This document shows positions 55,365-64,000 of a DNA stretch of 64,000 nt, one piece after another. Within the stretch, counting starts at the first letter, position 1. The number at the start of each line of letters is the position of its first letter. The DNA lies in assembly GCA_016720595.1 (NCBI GenBank), contig JADKKI010000011.1, positions 1 to 64,000 on the forward strand, given 5' to 3'. The DNA comes from Myxococcales bacterium (GTDB taxonomy: Bacteria > Myxococcota_A > Polyangia > Haliangiales > Haliangiaceae). A model generated the notes under the pieces. The model was given only the letters and a program-made list of their open reading frames with translations, did not search any database and was not told where the DNA came from. The position numbers were made by a program, and so were the translations under genes.

Positions 55365-55392
55365 AAAACCCCTCCCGCTCTCGCGGAAGGGG
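55365..55392 (-). terminator. Intrinsic terminator of the choice-of-anchor-D gene
   Basis: On the minus strand CCCCTTCCGC, loop GAGA, GCGGGAGGGG form a 10-base-pair stem with one G-U pair, followed by TTTT. It is about 40 bases beyond the stop at 55432. Confidence 0.9.
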
Positions 55393-55431
55393 CGCGAGCT
55401 CCGTGAGGAGCTCGACTAGTGGTTCAACCGA

Positions 55432-58400
55432 TCAGGGGTTGAACGTGGTGAACACCGTGCTGTACGCGGTGGCACCAGACGTGCCGTACGGCGGGCTCGT
55501 GAGGTTCACCTTCGTGCGGACGCCCAGCGTGCCACCCGTCGCCCCACCCAGGCCATCCGGGATGTAGCGGACGACCACCGTACAGTTGCCACCAGCCGGG
55601 ATGATCGTACCGACGCAGTTGTCGGTGATGATCGAGACCTGCGTTCCCAGGAACGTGCTGAGCAGCTCGGCCGGGAGGGTCGGGATGCTCGCGTTGTTCG
55701 TGTACGTCAGGGTGGTGTTGGTGTTCGCCGTCAGCGCCTGCGGGTTGGTCGGCCCGGTGAGCTGCTCGGTGCCCGTGCCGGTGACCGAGCCCGTGACGGT
55801 GTCCGTCGGAGAACCCGGAACCGTCGTTCTCGGATGCGGTCAGGTTGAGCCCGTGCGGACCCACCGCGGCCGGGTGGTACAGGAACGCGATCTGGCAGGT
55901 CTGAGTGGCCTGCAGCACCGTCGAGCCGGTGATGCACGGATTGGCAAGACCGGCCGTGGTGCTCACGAAGTTCGCGGTGTCGCCAGTGACGGACCAGGAG
56001 ATCGGGCCAGTCGAGGCCGAGCCAGCTGCGTTGGTGATCGTGAACACCGTCGCCGCCATGTCCTGCTGACCGACGGCACGGTTGCCCTCGGCCTGCGCCG
56101 CGGGTCCGGGCGTGATCGTGATGTCGGCCGTGTTGGCGCCAACACCGGAGACCGCGAACGGCACCGAGATGCCGGAGTTCGCCGGCAGACCACCCGCGCC
56201 GACCGCGTCGGACACGAGGGTGATGACGGCGCTCTTCGGACCGAAGCCGCTCGCCGGGCTGCGGTGCGAACCGCGCGGTGAACGAGCAAGTCCCTCCGGG
56301 CGCGAGGCCGCCAATCGTCGGCGTGCAGGTGTCACCAACAATGGTGAACTGCGCCGCCCCGGTGCCGGTGATCGTGAAGCTCAGCGGCCCCGTGGTGCCC
56401 ACGTTGCCGTTGGTCACGATGTACGAGCGATCCCGGAATCCGCCAACCGTGACGGTTCCGAAGTCGTTATCCGCGAGTCCACCGATGTTCGGGTTCGAGA
56501 TGCCGATGCCCTGGACCGCGGCGTAGCTGCCCGCGGTGAACGCGAACTGGCGGGTCTTGACGCCCGCGCTGCCCGGCGCGAACCGGACACCGATGTTGCA
56601 GGTCGCGGCAGGCGCCAGCGACGCGGTGCAGAGCGGCGCCGCGACACCGGTGTTGTCGACGACGAAGTCCGCCGGCGGGGTCAGGCTGAGCGCAGCCGCC
56701 GCGCCCGCGTTGGTGTTCGCGAGCACGAACACCTGCTGCGCAGACTGCTCCGTGAGCGCCGCGCTGCCGAAGTTCGCGAGCGCCGGAGCAACCGTCACCG
56801 CGCCGTTCGAGATGCCGCTGCCGGTGAGCGCCGCCGTCGGCGCGCCGCCGAGCGTGGAGCCCACGGTGAGGGTCGCCGTCAGCGTGCCAGTGTTGGCAAG
56901 CGGGGGCGCGAAGGTCACCGTGATGGCGCAGCTCGCGTTCTGCGCGAGGGTGGCTCCACAGCCAGGTGTTGAGCTGGCTGTAGTTGCCGTTCGCGTTCGG
57001 GATCGAGATCGCGATGCCCGTGGCGGTCTGGAAGCCGGTGTTGGTCAGCGTGAAGTTCAGCGCCGAAGCTGCCGAGCCGGAGAGCACCGAGCCGAAGTCC
57101 GCCGTGGCGGGCGTCAGCACCAAGTTCGCCACCGACTGGGCCGTGCCGAAGATTCCGCCGAGCGTGGCCGTGCCATTGGTCGCGTTCATGGTCAGCGTGA
57201 CCGGGCCGCGGGTGACACCCGGGCTGCCGACCGGCGCGAACCGCACCGTGAAGTCACACGCCGCAGCCGGCGCGAGGTTCGCGCAGTTCGAGAGCGGCAG
57301 AGCCACGGTGTTGACCACCGTGAACTCGCCGTTCGACAGCGTGCCCGAGAGGAAGCTCACGGGCTGGTTGCTGTTGTTCGTCATGCGGAACAGCTCGTCG
57401 TGGACCTGGCCGATGATCACGTTGCCGTAGTTCAGCGACCCAATGGGCTGGACCAGGCCGATCGTCGACGACGAGTCGCCGACGAGGTTGTTCGTGATCG
57501 TCGTGGACGGCGCCGTGCCACCGGGGGTGCCGGAGACCGTGAGCGTGGCGCGCAGGGTCTGGACGTTCGCGTGGATCACCGTGGGGGCGAACTTGACGCG
57601 GACGTTGCAGTTCGAGACCACGCCCGGACCGGCGACCGGACCAACGATAGTGGTACCGCTGACGCAGTCACCGGCCGCGCCGGTGAGGAGGACGTACGCC
57701 GAGGCCCCCGTTAGCGAGACGCTGATGGGGCCGCTGTTCACGCCACCACTGTTGGTGATGTTGAACGACTGACCGGCGGCCGACGACTGCTCGCCGATGT
57801 AGACCTGGCCGGTGGGAGTGCCGACGGCGGTTGGCGTGTAGTCGAAGCTCGCTGGGGTCATCACGAGGGTCGCCGGAACCCGGCCCGTGCCCGCGAGATC
57901 ACGAGCAGCCTGGCTGCTCGTGGTCGAGATGATGTCGCGGATCAGCAGCTGGCCGCCGGCGAAGCCGCCGGCACCCGTGGGCTGGAAGATGATCGTGACA
58001 GTGCAAGTCGCGTTGACCGCGAGCGTGGTGCCCGAACAGTTGTCGCTGATGACGTGGAACGCCTCGGCAGCGCCGTTCGCGACCTGGGCCTGCAGCGTGC
58101 CCGTGGTGGCCATGGTCTGGTTCAGCAGGGTGAACACCTGCGTCACCGTGGTGCCGACGTTGACGTTCACGAAGTCGAACGACGGGGTCGCGGCGGCAGT
58201 GCAGTTACCACCGGTGCAGGGCGAGATCACGAGCGAGTTCGTGAAGCCGACCGCGTTGAAGGTCTCGGTCGAGACGTCGGGACCCGTGGTCGCCGCGCCG
58301 ATGCCGAAGCGGATGAACGCCGTGACCGCGCCGGGGGCGTCGGGCGAGGCGGTGACCCACATCGAGCAGGTCTGACCCGCCTGGAGGATCAGGCCCTGCG

Positions 58401-60706
58401 TGCACTCCGGGCCAACGGCCGGGAGCGGACCGCCGCAGATGAAGCCGGCGTCGGAGCCGCTGCCGAAGTCGAAGTCCTCGGGCGCGCCGGTGACGCCGTC
58501 GAACGTGGCGTTCGTCGGGACCGCGATGCCGAGCGTGACCTGCGACGCCGTGTTGTTGCGGACCTGGATCGCCTGGCACGGACTGAAGCTGTAGCCCGAG
58601 ATCGTCGACGTTGCCGAAGTCGAACGGGTTGATGTTCGGGACCAGGATCTCGAGCTTGCGCTGGCCGGTACCGGACACCGCGACGCCCACGGAGTTCGTA
58701 CCCTCGGTGACGGTCACCGTGGCGACGCGCGCGCCGGCCGCGGTCGGCGTGAAGGTCACGGTGACCTGGCACGTCGCGTTCGCGATCAGCGTGGTGCAGT
58801 TGTTGGTCTGCGAGTAGTCACCGGCGTTGACGCCACCGATGGTCACCGCGATGGTGCCCGTGGTGGTCGAGCCGTTGTTCGTCACCGTGAACGACTGGAC
58901 CAGCGACGAGGTGCCGATCAGCGTGTTGCCGGCGAACGTGAGGCTCGTCGGGTTCGCGGTGATCTGCGACGGGCTGATGCCTGCGCCGCTGAGCGGGGCC
59001 GAGGCGCCGGTCACGCTGACCGCGGCGACCTTCGCGCCGGAGGTGGTCGGCTTGAAGAACACGAGCACGTCACACGAGGCGGCCGGCGCGAGGCCCGCGG
59101 CGCACGTGGTGTTCATGATCGAGAACTCGGCGGCGTTCGCGCCGGTGAGGGCCGGCGTCACCGCGCCGGAGGTCTGGCCACCGATGTTGGTGATGGTGAA
59201 CGTCTGGGTCGCGCTCTGCGTACCGTTGGTCACCGAGCCGAAGTCCTTCGACAGCGGGTTGAACTGGAGCTGCGCGGCGATGATGCCGTCGCCCGAGAGC
59301 GAGGTGATCGCGGTGCCGCCCGGGGCGCCGATGACGGTCATCGTCGCGGCCTTGGCGTTACCCGCGGTCGCCGGCGAGAACCGGACCGAGATCTGGCAGG
59401 TGCCGGCCGGCGCGAGGGTCGCGCCCTGGCACGAGTTGCCGCCCGCGATGACGTTGAAGTCACCGGCGTTGGCGCCGCCAAGCGCGGTGGTGAGCGCGCC
59501 AGTGGTGGCGCCGCCGGTGTTGCTGATCGTGATGGTCTGCGCGCCGCTGTTCTGGCCGACCGTGATCGGGCCGAACGCGATGGTGCCGGGGCTCGGAATG
59601 ATCGAGCCCGGGTCCACCACATTGCCCGTGAGGAGCGAGCTGTCGGTGCCGCCGGGGGTGCCGGTGACGTCGAGCTGCGCGTTCTTGGTGCCGGCCGTGG
59701 TGCCGTTGAGGCGGACGGTGATGTTGCAGGTGTTGCCGGGGGTCAGCGTCGCGCCGGTGCACGAGCTGTTGGCGATCGAGAACGAGGCCGCGCCCGCGCC
59801 CGAGAGCGTGTTCGCGATCGCGCCCGAGGTCACGCCACCGGTGTTGGTGACGGTGAACACGATCGGGGTGTTGCCACCGACGACGACCGTGCCGAAGTCC
59901 TGGACGCTCGGGGTGACGCTGAGCGCCGCGCCGGTCACAGCGTTGCCGCTGACGGCCGCGTGGAGGGTGCCGCCCGGGTTACCGACGATGTCGAACGAGG
60001 CCGACTTCGATCCGGAGGAGAGCGGAGCGAAGCGGATGGTGATCGAGCAGGTGGCCGCGGCAGCGATCATCTGGCCGGAGCAGGTGTCGGCGGTCTTCGT
60101 GAACTCGCCGGGGTCAGAGCCCGCCGCCGTGACGGTGAGCGCGCCCGAAGCGGTGCCACCACCGTTGGTGACGACGAAGATCTTGTCGTTGGTCGTGACC
60201 GCGACGTTGACGGTCTGGGTGCCGAACGACTGCGAGCCGGGGGCGAGGGTCAGGCTGCCAACGGCAACGCCCGAGCCATCGAGGTTCGCCATGACGCTGC
60301 CGCCGGGGCTGCCGGAGACAACGAGGGCCGCGGTCTTGCCGCCAGCCGCGGTGGGCTTGAAGCTCGCCGTGATGGTGCACGTGCCGCCCGGAGCGAGCGT
60401 CGAGCAACCGTTCTGGAAGGCGAACTCACCCGCGCCCGTCCCTGTGAGGATCGGGGTGATGGTGCCGCTGGTGCTTCCACCGGTGTTCGACACCGTGAAG
60501 CTCGCAGCTGCGCTGGTCGCGCCGACCGTGACCGAGCCGAAGCTGTTGGTCATCGGGGTCATCGCGAGCACCGCCGGTGCGGGCGGAGCGTCCGGCGCCG
60601 CGTCGGGCGGCGTTACGCCGTTATCACCGCATGCGGCGGTTACGGCCGCGATGCCGAAGAGGAGCGCACTTGCGCGCCCAATATTCCTAGTTCCCAGCTT
60701 GATCAC
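55432..60706 (-). CDS. Giant choice-of-anchor-D (ASPM/SPD-2/Hydin-like) lipoprotein with four frameshifts
   Basis: One gene of about 1,758 codons split by four one-base shifts. Start GTG 60706 after GAGGAGG; signal ...LLFGIAAVTAAC, then an AAPDAPPAPA tether. About 14 repeats of ~105 residues follow with PxSxDFGxVxVG, FTVTNTGG..SGAI and CTGATLAPGNTCNITVRF cores. Shifts: ~58594 (CCC run; after FDFGNVDDLG the sense is SFSPCQAIQVRNNTASQ), ~56965 (to CGATLAQNASCAITVTF), ~56260 (to PASGFGPKSAVIT) and ~55810 (to DTVTGSVTGTGTEQL). The last segment ends TAYSTVFTTFNP at 55432. Such proteins are surface or matrix components. Either pseudogene or, more likely, base errors. Confidence 0.75.
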
Positions 60707-60955
60707 AGTCGCCTCCTCAAAAAAGACATACCCGTCAGTAACGACGGACCCTCGTCCAGTAGATCGGCCATAGGCATCACACGACTCACAAGTGAGCGAA
60801 AGAGCAGCGCGCATGATTTTTCGGGTAGCGGTGGGGAAAGCACCGACGCGCTTTCGATAAGCGCGCACCGACGGTGAGTACCCGAGATCTCCTGCGCAAA
60901 TTATTCCGGAGTGGTGCGCGAAATGTCACGCCGCTGGGCACCAGCTCGCTGTACG

Positions 60956-62206
60956 TCACCACGCCCTGCTCACCCGTGATCGGCCAGCGGCCGCGTGGCT
61001 GCCATCCCAGGAGGGTGCCGCGAAATGCGGCATACCCGTGGTCGATCGGATCGTCGCGAGCATCGTGACCACGGCATCCGCGAGCAGCGCGTTGACGTCT
61101 GGGAGCGGCAGCACGGGCAAGGTCAGCACGCCGGCCGCGCCGCGCGGGCCGAGCACGTGCCAGGTCAGGCCGTTCTGCAGCCGGAGGTCCGCGATCACGG
61201 CCTCGGGGACCAGCGCCCCCACGCCCTCGCGCCAGATCAATGAATGGGTGACCACTCCATAGAAGGCGTCGTCAAAGATCGGTGGCAGCTGGAGGGCGCC
61301 CAGGCCCACGCTGGTCTCGGCGGCGCTGGGCGCCCACGTCACGACGTGGCTGAGGTTGTTCCCCGAGCTCCCCGCATCATCGAGGTAGGTCACGAGCCGG
61401 GTGCCCTGGGTCAGCGGCATCGTCAGCGTGGTGGCCATCCCCGCCCCCGTATCGATCACGTTCTGGCCGAACGTCGACGAATCATAGAGGAGGCCGTGGG
61501 ACCCGACGATCTCCTGGTGGGTATAGAGGAAGCCGATCGAGTCGGGGACATCGGTCACCCGGACGGTCGAGGTCGCGGGCGGCAAGTACGGCCCATCGAA
61601 CTGGACGAGCGGCGCGGCGCCCTCGGTGCCGACCTCGACATCGAGCTTCGCCTGATAATGAGCGACGACCGAGAACCCGACCTTGCGCGTGATCAGGAGG
61701 AGATCGGTCCGCGCGTCGCACTCGCCGAGCGTGACGTCCCGGGGCTTGATCTGAGTGCCGGTCACTTCGAGGAACGAGGCGCATGGCGAGTGGATCCAGT
61801 ACGACGCGGCATCGGGATCCGGTGGCACCTGGAGCTGGATCGCCGACTCCTGGCTGCCGAACCTCTCGCCGAGCACGAGCTCGTCGCCCGGCTCCACCCC
61901 GGCATAGGTCCACATCCCATCGATCGTGATCACGGTGACGAACCCACCGCGCGGCATGTACGCGTTCGCGGTGCCATCGCCGAGCGTGCGCGTGGAGAGC
62001 ACGAGCGTGGAGTCCGGGTTCTGGAACAGCACGCGCGCCTCGAACGACGACATGCCCTGGATCCGCACGCGCACGAGTGAGGTCAGCGTTGCGTCGTCGC
62101 CGCCCGCATCCGCCGCGACGTGGATCCCGTCACCGCATCCGAACAGCGCGCACGCTGCACAGGCGCCGAGCAGTCCCGCCGTCAGCCCCGCGGTCATCCC
62201 CAACAT
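60956..62206 (-). CDS. Hypothetical lipoprotein
   Basis: A 416-residue lipoprotein (ATG 62206; lipobox ALFGC after a hydrophobic signal). The mature part is mostly beta: VRVRIQGMSSFEARVLFQNP, GGFVTVITIDGMWTYAGVEP, RKVGFSVVAHYQAKL, GFLYTHQEIVGSHG and HVVTWAPSAAETSVG, with two Cys around SPCASF and GECDART. No family recognised. The annotated end at 60956 follows ...LATIRSTTGMPHF; another frame from there gives GYAAFRGTLLGWQPRGRW, which also looks like protein, so the real end may be different. Transcribed ahead of the choice-of-anchor-D gene, with ~250 bases between. Confidence 0.65.
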   Translation of the reverse strand: MLGMTAGLTAGLLGACAACALFGCGDGIHVAADAGGDDATLTSLVRVRIQGMSSFEARVLFQNPDSTLVLSTRTLGDGTANAYMPRGGFVTVITIDGMWTYAGVEPGDELVLGERFGSQESAIQLQVPPDPDAASYWIHSPCASFLEVTGTQIKPRDVTLGECDARTDLLLITRKVGFSVVAHYQAKLDVEVGTEGAAPLVQFDGPYLPPATSTVRVTDVPDSIGFLYTHQEIVGSHGLLYDSSTFGQNVIDTGAGMATTLTMPLTQGTRLVTYLDDAGSSGNNLSHVVTWAPSAAETSVGLGALQLPPIFDDAFYGVVTHSLIWREGVGALVPEAVIADLRLQNGLTWHVLGPRGAAGVLTLPVLPLPDVNALLADAVVTMLATIRSTTGMPHFAAPSWDGSHAAAGRSRVSRAW

Positions 62207-62225
62207 TGCGCCATGCTAACGCGCC

Positions 62226-63011
62226 TTAGAACGCGCCCGCCAAGCTGACCCCGTTGGGCGCGGGCACCACGACGACGCTCGGGCACAGCATCAGCCGCGG
62301 GATCGTGAGCCCGCTGACCACGCCGACCACCGAGCCGACGACGACATCGGTGAAGTAGTGCTTGTCGCCGGCGATCCGGAGATAGGCCGTGGTCGCCGCG
62401 AGCGGGAGCCCCACGCCCCAGATCAGCGGCTCGAGCTTCGAGTGCCGCCGGTGCGCGACGAAGCCCGCGCTGGTGACGGCGCCGAACGCGAGCGCGCTGT
62501 GACCGGACCAGAACGAGAGGTTGTCATCCGCCGTCGGTGCTGGACTGCCGTAGTGGACGAACGGTCGCTCGCGCGCCACCGTGAACTTCACAGCCTGGGT
62601 GACCGCCTGGCTGATCGCGAGGGTCTCGAGCACCGGGAACGTGTCGTCGATCAGCTGGGCCCAGCTCGCATCGTCTCTGCTGAGCACCGTGAGCACGGTC
62701 ACGCCGATCCCCAGGCCCGGTGCACCGAGGTATCCCGTGAGGTCCGACAGCGTTCGGGCTGTGCCGACCTTGTCCCACACCAGCGCATCACGCACCGACA
62801 CGTCGACCCCGGTGGGATCGCACCACCGGCAGTGATCCGAGGCCAGCGTCTTCTTGATCAGGCCCTCGGAGATCAGGAAGCCGGCGCCGAGAGCCACGGT
62901 CAGCGAGACGTGGAACACGCGGTGGTTGCCGTCCGGCCCGCGGTACCAGTGCTCCGCGGAGGCGTGGGTCGTCGCCACACACAGGATCGTGGCGATCAGG
63001 GCGGTGCGCAT
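62226..63011 (-). CDS. PAP2-family phosphatase
   Basis: A 261-residue membrane/secreted phosphatase from ATG 63011 (an upstream ATG at 63074 precedes the natural signal MRTALIATILCVATTHASA). The three PAP2 motifs are KFTVARERP (motif 1), FWSGHSALAFG (motif 2, SGH) and AYLRIAGDKHYFTDVVVG (motif 3: Arg, His and Asp all present). It dephosphorylates lipid phosphates such as undecaprenyl pyrophosphate or phosphatidic acid in the periplasm. Hydrophobic helices occur near HVSLTVALGAGFLISEG and GLTVLTVL-like segments. Size typical. Confidence 0.87.
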   Translation of the reverse strand: MRTALIATILCVATTHASAEHWYRGPDGNHRVFHVSLTVALGAGFLISEGLIKKTLASDHCRWCDPTGVDVSVRDALVWDKVGTARTLSDLTGYLGAPGLGIGVTVLTVLSRDDASWAQLIDDTFPVLETLAISQAVTQAVKFTVARERPFVHYGSPAPTADDNLSFWSGHSALAFGAVTSAGFVAHRRHSKLEPLIWGVGLPLAATTAYLRIAGDKHYFTDVVVGSVVGVVSGLTIPRLMLCPSVVVVPAPNGVSLAGAF

Positions 63012-63105
63012 GGTCTGCACAGTAGCCGGAGGGTCGCTGAACGGCGCGCGGCAACGGCCGCAAAAGCTCGACACCTACCGGCATCCCAGCGTAAATCAAA
63101 GGAGG

Positions 63106-64000
63106 ATGTCTGTCGCGCTCGGCATCGACTTGGGCACAACCAACTCGTGTGCGGCGATCGCCACGCCGACCGGCGTCGAGTTCATCCTCGGGCCGCGGGG
63201 TGAGCGGGTCCATCCTTCGGTCGTCGCGTTTCCTTCGAGCGGCGGCGTCGTCGTCGGGCAGGATGCGAAGCGCTACAAGCTGACCGAGCCGCATCACGTC
63301 ATCCACTCCGGCAAGCGGTTCATCGGCCAGAACATCCGCGCGCCGCTCGTGCAGCTCGCGCTGACCGGCGTGCGGTACCGGGTCGAGGAAGGGCCGAACC
63401 AGCAGCCGATCGTCGTCGTCCGCGATCGCCGGATGACGATGCCCGAGGTCTCGTCGAACATCCTCCTGCACCTCAAGCGGTGCGCGGAGCGCCAGCTCGG
63501 CACGCCGATCAAAGACGCCGTGGTCACGGTGCCGGCGAACTTCACGGATGGTCAGCGCCAGGCGACCAAGGAGGCCGGCCGGCTCGCCGGGCTCGAGATC
63601 ATGCGCCTGATCAACGAGCCGACGGCAGCCGCCCTCGCCTACGGGTTCGGCCGTGATCGGCAACAGGTGATCTGCGTGTTCGATTTCGGCGGCGGCACGT
63701 TCGATGTCTCGCTGCTCCGCCTGAACGGCGAGGTGTTCGAGGTGCTCGCCTCCGAGGGCGATTTCTTCCTCGGCGGTGACGATCTCGATCGCGCGCTCGG
63801 CGAGGTGCTCGCGGCCGAGTGCAACCGGATGCTCCGCATCGATCCGCGTCCGAACGCGGCGCTGATGATGAAGCTGATGATGGGCGCCGAGGCGATCAAG
63901 TGTCACCTCTCCGACAACGATTCAGCCGAGGGCGAGATCGATGGGCTCGAGATGCCGGGCAAGGCGCAGGCACGCCTGCCGTTCCAGATCACGCGCAAGC
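63106..64000 (+). CDS. Hsp70/DnaK-family chaperone, N-terminal part
   Basis: An Hsp70 ATPase domain entering at ATG 63106 and running off the right edge (298 codons visible). GIDLGTTNSCAAIATP is phosphate-loop 1, VPANFTDGQRQATKEAGRLA and LINEPTAAALAYGFG follow, and FDFGGGTFDVSLL is phosphate-loop 2. The ribosome site AGGAGG directly abuts the ATG (AAAGGAGGATG), unusually close. It is shorter in places than DnaK and lacks dnaJ/grpE neighbours in view, so it may be a paralogue rather than the housekeeping chaperone. The peptide-binding domain is outside the window. Confidence 0.9.
   Translation, partial: MSVALGIDLGTTNSCAAIATPTGVEFILGPRGERVHPSVVAFPSSGGVVVGQDAKRYKLTEPHHVIHSGKRFIGQNIRAPLVQLALTGVRYRVEEGPNQQPIVVVRDRRMTMPEVSSNILLHLKRCAERQLGTPIKDAVVTVPANFTDGQRQATKEAGRLAGLEIMRLINEPTAAALAYGFGRDRQQVICVFDFGGGTFDVSLLRLNGEVFEVLASEGDFFLGGDDLDRALGEVLAAECNRMLRIDPRPNAALMMKLMMGAEAIKCHLSDNDSAEGEIDGLEMPGKAQARLPFQITRK

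Noticed and set aside
58827..60773. A 648-codon plus-strand open frame
   Set aside because: Antisense shadow of the choice-of-anchor-D gene; the repeat structure is on the minus strand.

Overview
The window is a very GC-rich chromosomal segment of a Gram-negative bacterium. Most genes are intact, tightly packed and translationally coupled (many ATGA, GTGA or TGATG overlaps). It carries many lipoproteins with Asp/Gly/Pro-rich linkers behind the lipobox, eukaryote-like Ser/Thr kinases, RCC1 and choice-of-anchor-D surface proteins, and multi-PAS hybrid histidine kinases. This style fits the Myxococcota (Haliangiales/Kofleriaceae- or Polyangia-like); that placement is inference from gene content, with no rRNA to confirm it. 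No phage, IS transposase or CRISPR array was seen.

Layout. 0-4.6 kb: two divergent paralogous methyltransferases, two alpha/beta-hydrolase lipoproteins and a MerR regulator. 4.7-9.2 kb: a coupled trio made of a degenerate kinase-like membrane protein with Ala/Lys coiled-coil repeats and a TPR tail, a PT-repeat membrane protein and a Cys-rich lipoprotein. 9.2-13.2 kb: a LamB-like porin, a tiny Lys-rich secreted protein and an alpha-amylase lipoprotein. 13.2-18.4 kb: a small lipoprotein, an M2 (ACE-type) peptidase coupled to a LamG lipoprotein, and on the minus strand a Ycf46-like AAA ATPase coupled to a membrane protein. 18.7-21.3 kb: a tandem pair of paralogous lipoproteins, each with its own leader and intrinsic terminator. 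21.3-23.7 kb: YihY, TatD and a PAS/zinc-motif protein.

23.8-32.5 kb is the most distinctive block: hybrid histidine kinase, KaiC, KaiB, second hybrid histidine kinase, with no KaiA. Both kinase genes are broken by G-rich junk (25132-25205 and 30404-30900) that looks like sequencing or assembly error.

32.5-42.5 kb: TcdA, a lipoprotein, a peroxiredoxin and biotin carboxylase; then, on the minus strand, a frameshifted conserved protein and a class V aminotransferase; then carboxyltransferase and biotin-carrier subunits, so the acyl-CoA carboxylase is split around two opposing genes. 42.5-42.8 kb holds tRNA-Gln(TTG) on minus and tRNA-Met(CAT) on plus. 42.9-46.8 kb: RCC1 lipoprotein, Ser/Thr kinase and TPR protein, coupled. 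46.8-51.1 kb: ASCH protein, NTF2-like protein, two adjacent acyl-CoA dehydrogenases (one lacking the catalytic Glu) and a Uma2 nuclease-fold protein.

51.3-62.2 kb is a minus-strand run of surface lipoproteins: a tandem Ig/cadherin-like repeat protein, a lipoprotein with two frameshifts, a roughly 1,750-residue choice-of-anchor-D protein with four apparent one-base shifts, and an unknown lipoprotein. A 33-base C run lies in the same stretch. The window ends with a PAP2 phosphatase and the first 298 codons of an Hsp70.

Two things should guide use of this annotation. Reading-frame breaks cluster near G/C homopolymers and are probably sequence errors, so the affected proteins should be read as single genes. 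Function is secure for the metabolic, tRNA, Kai and chaperone genes, but most lipoproteins are described only by architecture.
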